Shown here: positions 7,774 to 14,445 of the stretch, piece after piece
Layout: each line of letters opens with the position of its first letter
Position numbering within the stretch: position 1 is the first letter of the stretch
Source of the DNA: Roseburia sp.
GTDB taxonomy: Bacteria; Bacillota; Clostridia; Lachnospirales; Lachnospiraceae
Assembly: GCA_023664725.1 (NCBI GenBank)
Contig: JAMPFA010000012.1
Span: 1-41,169 of the forward strand
Direction of reading: 5' to 3'
DNA: 41,169 nucleotides
Notes under the pieces: generated by a model
Seen by the model: the letters and a program-made list of their open reading frames with translations, nothing else
Database searches by the model: none
Told to the model about the DNA's origin: nothing
Program-made: the position numbers and the translations under genes

Positions 7774-7799
7774 CGGCTGTCTTGGTAAGTGTATTATAT
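7774..7799 (-). promoter_or_regulatory. Right arm of the inverted repeat, with the toxin -10 box
   Basis: On the minus strand this carries TATAAT (complement of 7793-7798) and then the same initial transcribed region as the antitoxin RNA, differing at one base (ACC here, AAC there). There is no good -35 at 17 bp (CATCAC). A TTGACA (complement of 7800-7805) lies only 1 nt from the -10, so the toxin promoter looks weaker than the antitoxin promoter. Confidence 0.6.
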
Positions 7800-7801
7800 T
7801 G

Positions 7802-7972
7802 TCAATGTTCCGTGCGTGATGGCAAGTTGCTTAAGGATTGCTTTGTCGCATTTTCATAAGCAGAAATTGTTGCGGCAGTACTTTCCACCATATTAGCAAA
7901 TTCCTTCTGGGTTTTGCCAGTTTGTAATCTAATTTCTTTTAACTTCTTTGCAAATATTTCCCAATTTCTCAT
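7802..7972 (-). CDS. Truncated XRE (Cro/CI)-type repressor, HTH only
   Basis: A 56-residue minus-strand frame starts MRNWEIFAKKLKEIRL and contains a full Cro/CI helix-turn-helix (GKTQKEFANMVESTAATISAYE, given in two parts: GKTQKEFANMV and ESTAATISAYE). After residue ~44 the expected continuation of the five-helix domain is lost and the protein ends SNLPSRTEH. The stop lies 3 bp upstream of the toxin -10 box. A candidate promoter (TTGGCA, 16 bp, TATACT) and an AAGGAAAA ribosome site precede it. It may be a broken remnant of an element repressor, or a minimal DNA-binding protein acting on the adjacent toxin promoter. Confidence 0.65.
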   Translation of the reverse strand: MRNWEIFAKKLKEIRLQTGKTQKEFANMVESTAATISAYENATKQSLSNLPSRTEH

Positions 7973-8132
7973 TTATTGTACTCGTTTTCCTTGATATGCA
8001 ATCATGATACCACTTTAGTATAACAAATTCTATAAAAATGCCAATACTATACAAAATTTTAAACATTTTATCCGAGATTTTCAGTCTGTTTTTGTCTTTA
8101 TGTGAGGAGATACCATCAAACAGGAAAAGGGC

Positions 8133-8327
8133 ATGAATAAGCCACAGAAAGAGCCACAAGCAATCCCGAAACGTCCAGATAACTTTGTATCTGCAAGGGC
8201 TAACTGGCTTAGGTGCCCGGCGTGTGGCACTCCTATGGTCAAAGTGGACAATACAACAGTGATCAGAAACCTTCCGGCATATTGTAAACGATGCAAACAA
8301 GAGGTCATTGTCAGCTGGTGGAAATGA
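8133..8327 (+). CDS. Cysteine-rich KTR-type small protein of integrative/conjugative elements
   Basis: 64 residues. Two CxxC knuckles (Cys28/Cys31 in CPACG, Cys51/Cys54 in CKRC) are separated by ~19 residues in the pattern WLRCPACG...NLPAYCKRCKQE. This is the layout of the Cys_rich_KTR family (PF14205), found in Tn916/Tn1549-like elements, and suggests zinc binding. Its role is unknown. GAAAAGGG lies before ATG 8133. An in-frame ATC codon at 8115, 6 nt after GAGGAGA, sits exactly where a start would be expected; it may be a mutated ATG. It lies near the right-hand 38-bp repeat. Confidence 0.65.
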   Translation: MNKPQKEPQAIPKRPDNFVSARANWLRCPACGTPMVKVDNTTVIRNLPAYCKRCKQEVIVSWWK

Positions 8328-8399
8328 TGTTAGTATCTTATTAGTGACAACGATTGGCAGGAAGTTGATAATAACAGGCTTTTAAGGAGATATTTTCCA

Positions 8400-8437
8400 T
8401 AAGATATTCTTAAACTTTTCTGATATTTAATAAAAGA
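8400..8437 (+). repeat. Right copy of the 38-bp direct repeat (candidate attachment site)
   Basis: Same orientation as 7107-7144, 37 of 38 identical, 1293 bp apart. It lies ~55 bp upstream of the -35 box of the LytTR regulator gene. The short sequence TTATTAGTGACAA also occurs near both ends of the island (about 7240 and 8338). 8328-8560 otherwise holds only promoter elements. Confidence 0.7.
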
Positions 8438-8491
8438 TGTAGAAAAATGAATGGAATTTTATTCTGTATCATTAGTACAATAGAATCAGAA

Positions 8492-8520
8492 TTGCGTCAT
8501 TATTTTTAATAGATTATAAT
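8492..8520 (+). promoter_or_regulatory. Probable promoter of the LytTR regulator/kinase genes
   Basis: TATAAT (8515-8520) is preceded at 17 bp by a weak -35, TTGCGT (8492-8497), in an AT-rich region, 40 bp before the regulator ATG. Confidence 0.5.
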
Positions 8521-8560
8521 TTAAAAAGAGATTGCATTTTGGAAAGGAAAATCAGCGAAC

Positions 8561-9283
8561 ATGGAAAAGGGACTCAGTATAGCGATATGCGATGACGAAG
8601 CGTCCAGCAGGGAAAGCATGTTAATGATGTGCAGGGCTTTTTTGGAAAAAAATGGACAGTCTGAGGAAAAAATAGATATCTATGTATTCTCATCGGGAAG
8701 AGAAATCATGGCATCAGACTTCAACTGTGATATTCTGCTTTTGGATATTGAAATGCCGGAACAGGACGGCATCTGTATAAAGGAATATCTGGAAGCCAAC
8801 CAAAGACACACTAGGATTATTTTTACCACCAGCCACAAAGAGCGGGTACTGGAAGCTTTTGGGAAAAATGTGGTTAGTTTCCTGGTGAAACCCCTTTGTA
8901 TGAAAGAGTTTGAAAAGGTAATGGAGAAAGTTTTATCAGATCTGTTGGGGGCTGTTCTGGAAATAGAGGAGAATGGGGAAATCCTTGCGATACCAGTCAA
9001 ACAGATAAGATATGTTGAGGCTCAGGACAAATACACTCTGGCAGTGACAGAAAAAAGAGAATATCTGGTGCGCAAAACGATGAAATTCTGGGAGAGTATA
9101 TTGCCCGGACAGGATTTTGTCCGTATCCATAAGTCCTATTTAGTCAATTTGGAATATTTTGAGAAAAAAGGGGAGGAAGTTTTGCTGGATAATGGAAAAA
9201 GGGTTACAATAAGCAGGTTGAGGAAGGACAGGATTATGGAGACTTATAGGATATTTTTACGAAGAAAGGCAGAAGGAATATAA
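8561..9283 (+). CDS. LytTR-family response regulator (AgrA/LytR-like)
   Basis: 240 residues. The receiver domain (1-125) has the acidic pair Asp11/Asp12, phospho-acceptor Asp62 (LLLDIEMP), Thr/Ser switch (FTTSH) and Lys110 (FLVKPL). A LytTR DNA-binding domain (~135-235) has VKQIRYVEAQDKY and FVRIHKSYLVNLEY. Such regulators bind pairs of direct repeats spaced about two helical turns. It is followed with no gap by its GHKL kinase, and then by an ABC transporter preceded by a direct repeat (10675-10704), its likely target (inference). Confidence 0.92.
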   Translation: MEKGLSIAICDDEASSRESMLMMCRAFLEKNGQSEEKIDIYVFSSGREIMASDFNCDILLLDIEMPEQDGICIKEYLEANQRHTRIIFTTSHKERVLEAFGKNVVSFLVKPLCMKEFEKVMEKVLSDLLGAVLEIEENGEILAIPVKQIRYVEAQDKYTLAVTEKREYLVRKTMKFWESILPGQDFVRIHKSYLVNLEYFEKKGEEVLLDNGKRVTISRLRKDRIMETYRIFLRRKAEGI

Positions 9284-10591
9284 GTGGCGGAAAAGATATT
9301 GATGATTGTTTATTATGTTGTGTATGCTTTGGAGCTGTTTTTTATCGGCCAGGAAATTTTTCATGACAGAGTGAAAGAAAAAAAGAACTATGCGGCAGTG
9401 GCAGCAGCATATTTGCTGATTATGATACCCGCAGTTCTGTTTCTAAAACAGTATGATTTTATCTTAATGATTTTAAATATATTTCTGTTTTTGTTTCTGT
9501 TTCAAGGCAGCATAGGTTCTCGTCTGATTCATTTCGGAGCAGTATATTTGCTTACAAATATGGTGGAGAGTCTGGTGTTTAGTATTGGTATTATCTTCTG
9601 GCGGAAGTTTCCAAAACTCTGGGGGCCCAGTTCTGCCAGTACAGGAGAGATCAGTCTGTTTTTTGCGGCAATCATAACGGGCTTGCTTTTGTATATCATA
9701 AACAGAAAAGTAATACAGAATTTTATTATCTATTTTCGCGCTTTGAGCTGGTTTCAATATCTGGTAATTATTCTGATCGTATGGAGCGGAATTTTGCTGA
9801 TGGGAATTATTGCGGTAATGCCAGAGTACATAAATAACAAGAAGGAAAGCAATATGCTGTTTTTCTTTACGGCTATTTTTATGGGAACAGCTTTTGTCGG
9901 TGTTATTTTGCTGGTATTTAATGTGTATAGCAAAGACTATTACTTAAAACAAAATCAGATAAAAGAAGAGATTATCCATGTTCAACAGATGTATTTTCAA
10001 AATATATTTGATAACGACAGAGAAATGCGCAGATTTCGTCATGACATATCTTCTCAGCTTAGATGTCTTGGGCAGTTTCTCGCTGAGGGAAAAACAGAAG
10101 ATGCCCTAGGCTATTTACAGGCAATTGGAAACCATTTTGAGGAGCTGACAGTCAGGAAATACTATACAGGCAATGAAATATTGGATATTATCATTAACCA
10201 GAAAATGATGGAGATAAGAGAGAAAGGCATTGAAATAGAGTTTGAGGGAAAAATGGATAAGCCGGACTTTATGGACACCTATGATCTATGTATGATTTTT
10301 TCTAATATGTTGGATAACGGCATAGAGGCGTGTGAAAAGTTACAGGATAATGAAGCAGTGATTCGAGTTTCGGTATTGACACATGGTAACACTGTTTTTT
10401 TTCAGTTTATGAATCCGGCCACGCCGGAAATGTATAATGCCCTAAAGAGTGGGAGGACAACAAAGCAGGATAAAAGAAATCACGGATTTGGCATGAAAAA
10501 TGTAAAACGGGCTGTGGATAGGAATGGGGGAGAAATAGCGTATTTATATAGGGAAGGAATGTTGGTTGTGGAAATGTATTTTGAGATATAG
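9284..10591 (+). CDS. GHKL-domain sensor histidine kinase (AgrC-like)
   Basis: 435 residues. The N-terminal ~215 residues are hydrophobic with about six or seven predicted membrane segments. The dimerisation/phospho-acceptor motif FRHDISSQ has His253. A GHKL ATPase domain follows, with N-box SNMLDNGIEAC and G-box HGFGMKNVKRAV. The GTG start directly follows the TAA of the regulator gene, with AAGGAA upstream, so translation is coupled. The AgrC-like membrane sensor suggests a peptide or membrane signal, but no agrB/agrD homologue is in the window. An ABC transporter downstream suggests antimicrobial-peptide sensing or export (inference). Confidence 0.9.
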   Translation: MAEKILMIVYYVVYALELFFIGQEIFHDRVKEKKNYAAVAAAYLLIMIPAVLFLKQYDFILMILNIFLFLFLFQGSIGSRLIHFGAVYLLTNMVESLVFSIGIIFWRKFPKLWGPSSASTGEISLFFAAIITGLLLYIINRKVIQNFIIYFRALSWFQYLVIILIVWSGILLMGIIAVMPEYINNKKESNMLFFFTAIFMGTAFVGVILLVFNVYSKDYYLKQNQIKEEIIHVQQMYFQNIFDNDREMRRFRHDISSQLRCLGQFLAEGKTEDALGYLQAIGNHFEELTVRKYYTGNEILDIIINQKMMEIREKGIEIEFEGKMDKPDFMDTYDLCMIFSNMLDNGIEACEKLQDNEAVIRVSVLTHGNTVFFQFMNPATPEMYNALKSGRTTKQDKRNHGFGMKNVKRAVDRNGGEIAYLYREGMLVVEMYFEI

Positions 10592-10674
10592 ACATGGAGT
10601 CTGTTGCGTATGGCGGCAGGCTTTTTCATTGCCATGCATCTGAAAGAAGCTGGCGGTGGCAGGTTTTGTAGGTA

Positions 10675-10704
10675 TTATGCGACAAAAATCAGCGTTATGC
10701 GACA
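10675..10704 (+). promoter_or_regulatory. Pair of 10-bp direct repeats upstream of the ABC transporter (candidate LytTR-regulator site)
   Basis: TTATGCGACA occurs at 10675-10684 and again at 10695-10704, a 20-bp period that puts both on the same DNA face. A weak -10 (TATGGT or TATTTT, ~10729-10739) lies at activator distance. It does not match the classical LytTR consensus closely, so assignment to the neighbouring regulator is positional. Confidence 0.55.
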
Positions 10705-10787
10705 TAGGAATTGTGAAGGAGAATCAGATATGGTATTTTATTTCCCAAAAGCAGGAAAAAACTTACCCGGCTTGAAGGGAGAAGAGA

Positions 10788-11570
10788 ATGGGAAAATTAA
10801 TGGAGGCCAGAAATCTGGCAAAAAAATATGATGAGGGAACCACAGAAAGCAGAGTTGTCGATCATGTGAATCTGGAAGTGGAAGAACAGGAATTTGTTGT
10901 TATTATGGGTGCCTCCGGTTCGGGAAAAACAAGTTTGCTACATCTTCTGGCAGGGATTGAAAGCCTGGATGAGGGAACGATACGTTATAAAGACAGAGAT
11001 CTTGGAAATATGAGCGAAAAGGCAAAGGCAATTTTCCGCCGGAGGAATATCGGTCTTGTGTTTCAACAATATTGCCTGATTCCCGACCTTACTGTCTATG
11101 AGAACATTATGCTGCCTGTGATGCTGGAGCGAAAAAGAAAGGGGGAGAAAGATGCTGCAAAAGATATGATTCTAAATTTTTGTCGTCAGCTTAGTTTGGA
11201 GAGCCATATGGGAAAGTATCCGTCTCAATTGTCAGGCGGTCAGCAGCAGAGGGTGGCCATATTGCGGGCAATTGTAAACAAACCCATACTGTTACTGTGC
11301 GATGAACCTACGGGCAGCCTGAATTCCTCACAGGCAGAGATTGTGATGAAACTGCTAAATGTGTTGAATAAAAAAGGGCAGACAATTGTTTTGGTCACCC
11401 ATGATATAAAAGTGGCCGTCCAGGGTAAGAGGGTGATTTATATCAAAGATGGGAGTATCAGCGGTGAACTGAAATTTTCAGAACAAGAGCCAGGCAAAAC
11501 AGATGCAAAAGAAATATATAGGCAAAGAGAAGAAGAACTGATGACGTTCCTGCAAAAGAGAGGGTGGTAG
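10788..11570 (+). CDS. ABC transporter ATP-binding protein (MacB/LolD/BceA class)
   Basis: 260-residue ATPase for the FtsX-type permease that follows. Walker A is GASGSGKT (41-48), the Q-loop is VFQQY (91-95), the signature LSGGQQQR is at 148-155, Walker B LLLCDE is at 168-173, and the switch is VTHD. The core is followed by ~40 extra charged residues. GGGAGAAGAG precedes ATG 10788. Two nucleotides separate its stop from the permease ATG. Such pairs next to two-component systems usually handle antimicrobial peptides or lipid II-binding antibiotics; the substrate is not visible here. Confidence 0.93.
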   Translation: MGKLMEARNLAKKYDEGTTESRVVDHVNLEVEEQEFVVIMGASGSGKTSLLHLLAGIESLDEGTIRYKDRDLGNMSEKAKAIFRRRNIGLVFQQYCLIPDLTVYENIMLPVMLERKRKGEKDAAKDMILNFCRQLSLESHMGKYPSQLSGGQQQRVAILRAIVNKPILLLCDEPTGSLNSSQAEIVMKLLNVLNKKGQTIVLVTHDIKVAVQGKRVIYIKDGSISGELKFSEQEPGKTDAKEIYRQREEELMTFLQKRGW

Positions 11571-11572
11571 AT

Positions 11573-13924
11573 ATGAAGGCAGGCTTTATGTGCGGGTTAA
11601 AGAAGCTGAAAAGGAAAAAAATACCAAGTCTTCTTCTGGGGATATGTATCTTAATTACAACCGCATTGCTTGTGAATGCCTTTGTTTTTATAAAGAAATT
11701 AAATTCTGTATTTGACAGTGCATACGAAAAGATGGAGGGGGCGCATCTGTGCTGTCTGTGGAGCAATGAAATGTTTTCCGCAGATTTTGTAAAGGAATAC
11801 CTTGATAATTCCCAAGAAGGCTTTGAATATCAAGTTACTGAAAAGACCAAGACCATAGATTATATGGAAAAAGATGGGATCAGGCTGAGCAATGGCATCG
11901 TATTAGAGCTTCCTGAAACAATAGAAAGTGATATGCTGTCGCCGAAGCTGCCGGTGGATTCAAAACCGGATATGCCTGGGAAGAGGGAGGTCTGGATTAC
12001 AAAAAAGCTTGCAAATATTTTGCACTTAAGTGAGGGAGATGAGTTTTCTCTGAGATTTGCAGATCAGTCTGTCAAAGTGAAGGCGGTAAAGATTGTGACG
12101 GATACTGTTTTTGGAAGCAGCGGTACGAATATATATAGAATGTGGTGCGGATACGGAGAACTTTCAGATTTTCCCACAGCAGAAAATAATGCTGTAAGCT
12201 ATCTGGAACTCAGATTTGACACATACAGTTCTCTGGCAGAGCAAAATTTTATCCGTGAGACAGAAGAATACTTTCACATGCCTCTTGGAAACGCTCTTTA
12301 TACATATGACAAAATCAAAAATGGATATATGGCAGTTTACGAGATGGTGGGAGCAGTTTTGTGCTTTGTGAGTCTTGTGCTGGTTGTAACAATTGCCGCA
12401 TTAACTGTATTTCTGGTAAAAAGTGATATGGAAGAGGACGTTAAAAATATTGGCATTTATAAATCATTGGGAATGACAGGGACACAGATTATATGTATAT
12501 ATCTTGTCAGTTATGGGATTATAAGTTTTTTTGGTGCAGCGCTTGGAAGTGTTGCAGGCGGTTTCTTCAGCAAACGAATTATTTTGGGAGTACTGGAGAA
12601 TATAGGGATAATTACGACTGTCTTTATGGGCATAGCCGGCCATCAGCTTTTTGTGTGGCTTCTTGTAAATTTTGTTGTTTTACTCATCTGTTTTTTTAGT
12701 ATTATTAAGATACAAGGTTTAAATGCATCTTACGCAATCAAAAAAGGCGAATGGCAGCCGAGGAAAAAAGGCAGGAGAAAGAGTTATGATAATGGTTTGG
12801 TGTCTTTTGAGCTATATTATGCTGCTAGGGGAATGAGAAAGAGAAAGCTGAGATATGGATATATTGCAGGAGTGTGTCTGGTGTTCAGCAGTCTTGCCAT
12901 AGTCTGCATGGGATGTTTAAATGCTGTAAAAAATATTGATAAAGAGCCGGAGGCATGGGGGTTTATCAAAACAGATATCTATGTCTCTTCGTTAAAAAAT
13001 ACGCCAGTGAGTACTGTAGTGGAAGAACTGGAAAAAGATCCAAGGATAGATTATACGTATGGGGTAAATAAAGTATATGCCACATACAGGCCTGAAAATC
13101 AAAGCGAATACCAAAGCATTACAACAGAACTCTATGAATTGCCCTGGAATAAAAAGATAAAAGACAGGTCACTTTACGGAAGCCGTCCGGAAAAGGAAAA
13201 TCAGATAGGCGTGGGTCTTGGGCTTGCGGAGGAATATGGATTTGAAGTGGGGGACAAAATAGAACTGTCCGTGAATGGAAAAGTGGGGGAGTATAAGGTG
13301 ACAGAAATTTTTCAGACACTTTCCAATTCCGGGAAAGTTTTTCGGATGGTCACAGATGATTTAGATGAGTTTGTAAAAGCAGACAATCATTATGGGGATT
13401 ATATGTTAGTGTTAAAGGATAGTTCTGAGAAATGGGATTATGCAGAAGAACTGGCAGAAAAATATAATGGGGAATTCTCTTTTATTGCATCCAAGTCAAA
13501 CGGGGAGAACTTTACAGGGGTGTTAGCGCCTGCAATTGGATTTATTTTGGCTATTTTAATATTTATTATTGTTTTGATCACAATGAATCTAACATTTTTG
13601 CTAATCAAACGTGAACAGAATCGGATCGGGTTACTGAAAGCGGTTGGAATGACATCCTGGCAGGTGTTAAAAATTTATTTGTGCAGAAATTGTATATCGG
13701 CGATAGCGGGTGGGGGTCTTGGAACTCTTGTAGGAGTATATATCATTCCAAATATATTGAATCCCTATGCAAAATTGCTTGGGCTGACAAAATTTCCTTT
13801 CGCCCCTTCTGTTTCTGGAATATTAATGGGCCTTATATTGCCGTCGTTTTGTATGTTCCTTGGTACATGGGCAGTGATGAAAACAATTCGCAGAGTATCA
13901 ATAAAACAGTTGGTGAACGAGTAG
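11573..13924 (+). CDS. FtsX-family ABC transporter permease (MacB/BceB-like)
   Basis: 783 residues in a duplicated layout. One N-terminal membrane segment (IPSLLLGICILITTALLV) is followed by an extracellular domain of ~200 residues and three membrane segments (~260-390). Then come a linker, another membrane segment, a second extracellular domain and three C-terminal segments. Both halves carry the FtsX-type motif near 'GIYKSLGMT' and 'GLLKAVGMT'. ATG 11573 is chosen over GTG 11564 because GGGTGG (11562-11567) then has correct spacing. It partners with the ATPase and is likely regulated by the upstream LytTR/GHKL pair. Confidence 0.88.
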   Translation: MKAGFMCGLKKLKRKKIPSLLLGICILITTALLVNAFVFIKKLNSVFDSAYEKMEGAHLCCLWSNEMFSADFVKEYLDNSQEGFEYQVTEKTKTIDYMEKDGIRLSNGIVLELPETIESDMLSPKLPVDSKPDMPGKREVWITKKLANILHLSEGDEFSLRFADQSVKVKAVKIVTDTVFGSSGTNIYRMWCGYGELSDFPTAENNAVSYLELRFDTYSSLAEQNFIRETEEYFHMPLGNALYTYDKIKNGYMAVYEMVGAVLCFVSLVLVVTIAALTVFLVKSDMEEDVKNIGIYKSLGMTGTQIICIYLVSYGIISFFGAALGSVAGGFFSKRIILGVLENIGIITTVFMGIAGHQLFVWLLVNFVVLLICFFSIIKIQGLNASYAIKKGEWQPRKKGRRKSYDNGLVSFELYYAARGMRKRKLRYGYIAGVCLVFSSLAIVCMGCLNAVKNIDKEPEAWGFIKTDIYVSSLKNTPVSTVVEELEKDPRIDYTYGVNKVYATYRPENQSEYQSITTELYELPWNKKIKDRSLYGSRPEKENQIGVGLGLAEEYGFEVGDKIELSVNGKVGEYKVTEIFQTLSNSGKVFRMVTDDLDEFVKADNHYGDYMLVLKDSSEKWDYAEELAEKYNGEFSFIASKSNGENFTGVLAPAIGFILAILIFIIVLITMNLTFLLIKREQNRIGLLKAVGMTSWQVLKIYLCRNCISAIAGGGLGTLVGVYIIPNILNPYAKLLGLTKFPFAPSVSGILMGLILPSFCMFLGTWAVMKTIRRVSIKQLVNE

Positions 13925-13956
13925 AAAATATTCGTTGTACTAGACAACAATTTCTA

Positions 13957-13985
13957 TTGAAATCAGAATACTAATTTTGTATAAT
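13957..13985 (+). promoter_or_regulatory. Promoter of the hydrogenase maturation operon
   Basis: TTGAAA (13957-13962), 17-bp spacer, TATAAT (13980-13985): near-consensus sigma-A. A short inverted repeat GTTGT-ACTAG-ACAAC (13934-13948) lies just upstream. Transcription would start near 13992, leaving a leader of about 180 nt. Confidence 0.8.
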
Positions 13986-13991
13986 AAATAA

Positions 13992-14172
13992 GGCGAGAGA
14001 AAAATATATACCGCCTACCCCCAAAGGACATCTTAATCCTGCGGGCACAGGTGAAACAGTGTTAGGAAATTTCCATTCAAATTGCGAGGAACAAGGAAAG
14101 CGTAACAAAAAATCCTTACTCCAAGCAGGTCTGGAAATGGCCTTATTTTGTTACCCAAAAACAGGAGGGAAC
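13992..14172 (+). other. Long 5' leader of the hyd operon, potentially structured RNA
   Basis: The ~180-nt untranslated leader has several possible helices. CCGC (14011-14014) with inner AGGA (14025-14028) pairs with the contiguous TCCTGCGG (14037-14044). GGAAATTTCC (14065-14074) is self-complementary. A perfect 9-bp long-range helix joins GTAACAAAA (14102-14110) to TTTTGTTAC (14146-14154), ending just before the AGGAGGG ribosome site (14164-14169). No match to a riboswitch class that I know by heart was found. It could be a regulatory RNA for iron, Fe-S or hydrogenase control (inference). Confidence 0.4.
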
Positions 14173-14445
14173 ATGGAAACGAGAGTGGCGATGATTTCCA
14201 TAGTAGTGGAAAATCAAGAGAGTGTAGAAAAATTAAATCAAATTTTACATGAATACAGCCCCTACATTATCGGGCGGATGGGGCTGCCCTACCCCAAACG
14301 GAATATTTCCCTAATCAGCGTGACAGTGGACGCTCCGGCGGACAAAATCAGCGCAATGACAGGAAAAATCGGCATGTTAAAAGGGATAACCTCAAAAGCC
14401 CTCTTTGCCAGATTACAGGAGGAATCCAGTGAAAAGACTGATTGA
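14173..14445 (+). CDS. Iron-only hydrogenase system regulator (TM1266 family)
   Basis: 90-residue ferredoxin-like (ACT/NikR-C-like) protein, recognised by METRVAMISIVVEN, the IIGRMGLPYPKRNI core and ISLISVTVDAP. The family is tied to [FeFe]-hydrogenase maturation clusters and is proposed to be a ligand-responsive regulator without a DNA-binding domain of its own. ATG 14173 has AGGAGGG ideally placed. The in-frame GTG at 14059 has no ribosome site and lies in the leader. The gene overlaps hydE by 17 nt. Confidence 0.88.
   Translation: METRVAMISIVVENQESVEKLNQILHEYSPYIIGRMGLPYPKRNISLISVTVDAPADKISAMTGKIGMLKGITSKALFARLQEESSEKTD

Noticed and set aside
7793..7805. TTGACA next to TATAAT on the minus strand as a full toxin promoter
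   Set aside because: The boxes are 1 nt apart, far from the 16-18 bp needed. Only the -10 is used in the toxin promoter call.
7844..7852. Extra ATGCGACA element inside the XRE gene, like the repeats at 10675-10704
   Set aside because: Single copy within codons of the HTH domain (ENATK region); explained by coding sequence.
7929..8300. 123-residue minus-strand open frame in the island
   Set aside because: It lies antisense to the Cys-rich gene and overlaps the start of the XRE frame in another phase; its composition (many Phe, Ile, Cys) is that of AT-rich non-coding sequence and no ribosome site was found.
10604..10831. 75-residue frame between the kinase and the ABC ATPase, including a 33-residue version from 10731
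   Set aside because: It overlaps the ATPase start out of frame and contains the direct repeats. The AAGGAGA before 10731 is suggestive, but the peptide has no leader, Cys pattern or hydrophobic helix, so a signal peptide could not be supported.
14059..14172. N-terminal extension of the TM1266-like gene from GTG 14059
   Set aside because: No ribosome site there, the extra residues do not match the family, and AGGAGGG sits exactly before ATG 14173.
13992..14172. c-di-GMP, cobalamin, THF, TPP or NiCo riboswitch in the hyd leader
   Set aside because: I compared remembered core motifs by eye. Only short fragments agreed (for example GCGGGCACAGG), not a full set of conserved elements, so no class is claimed.
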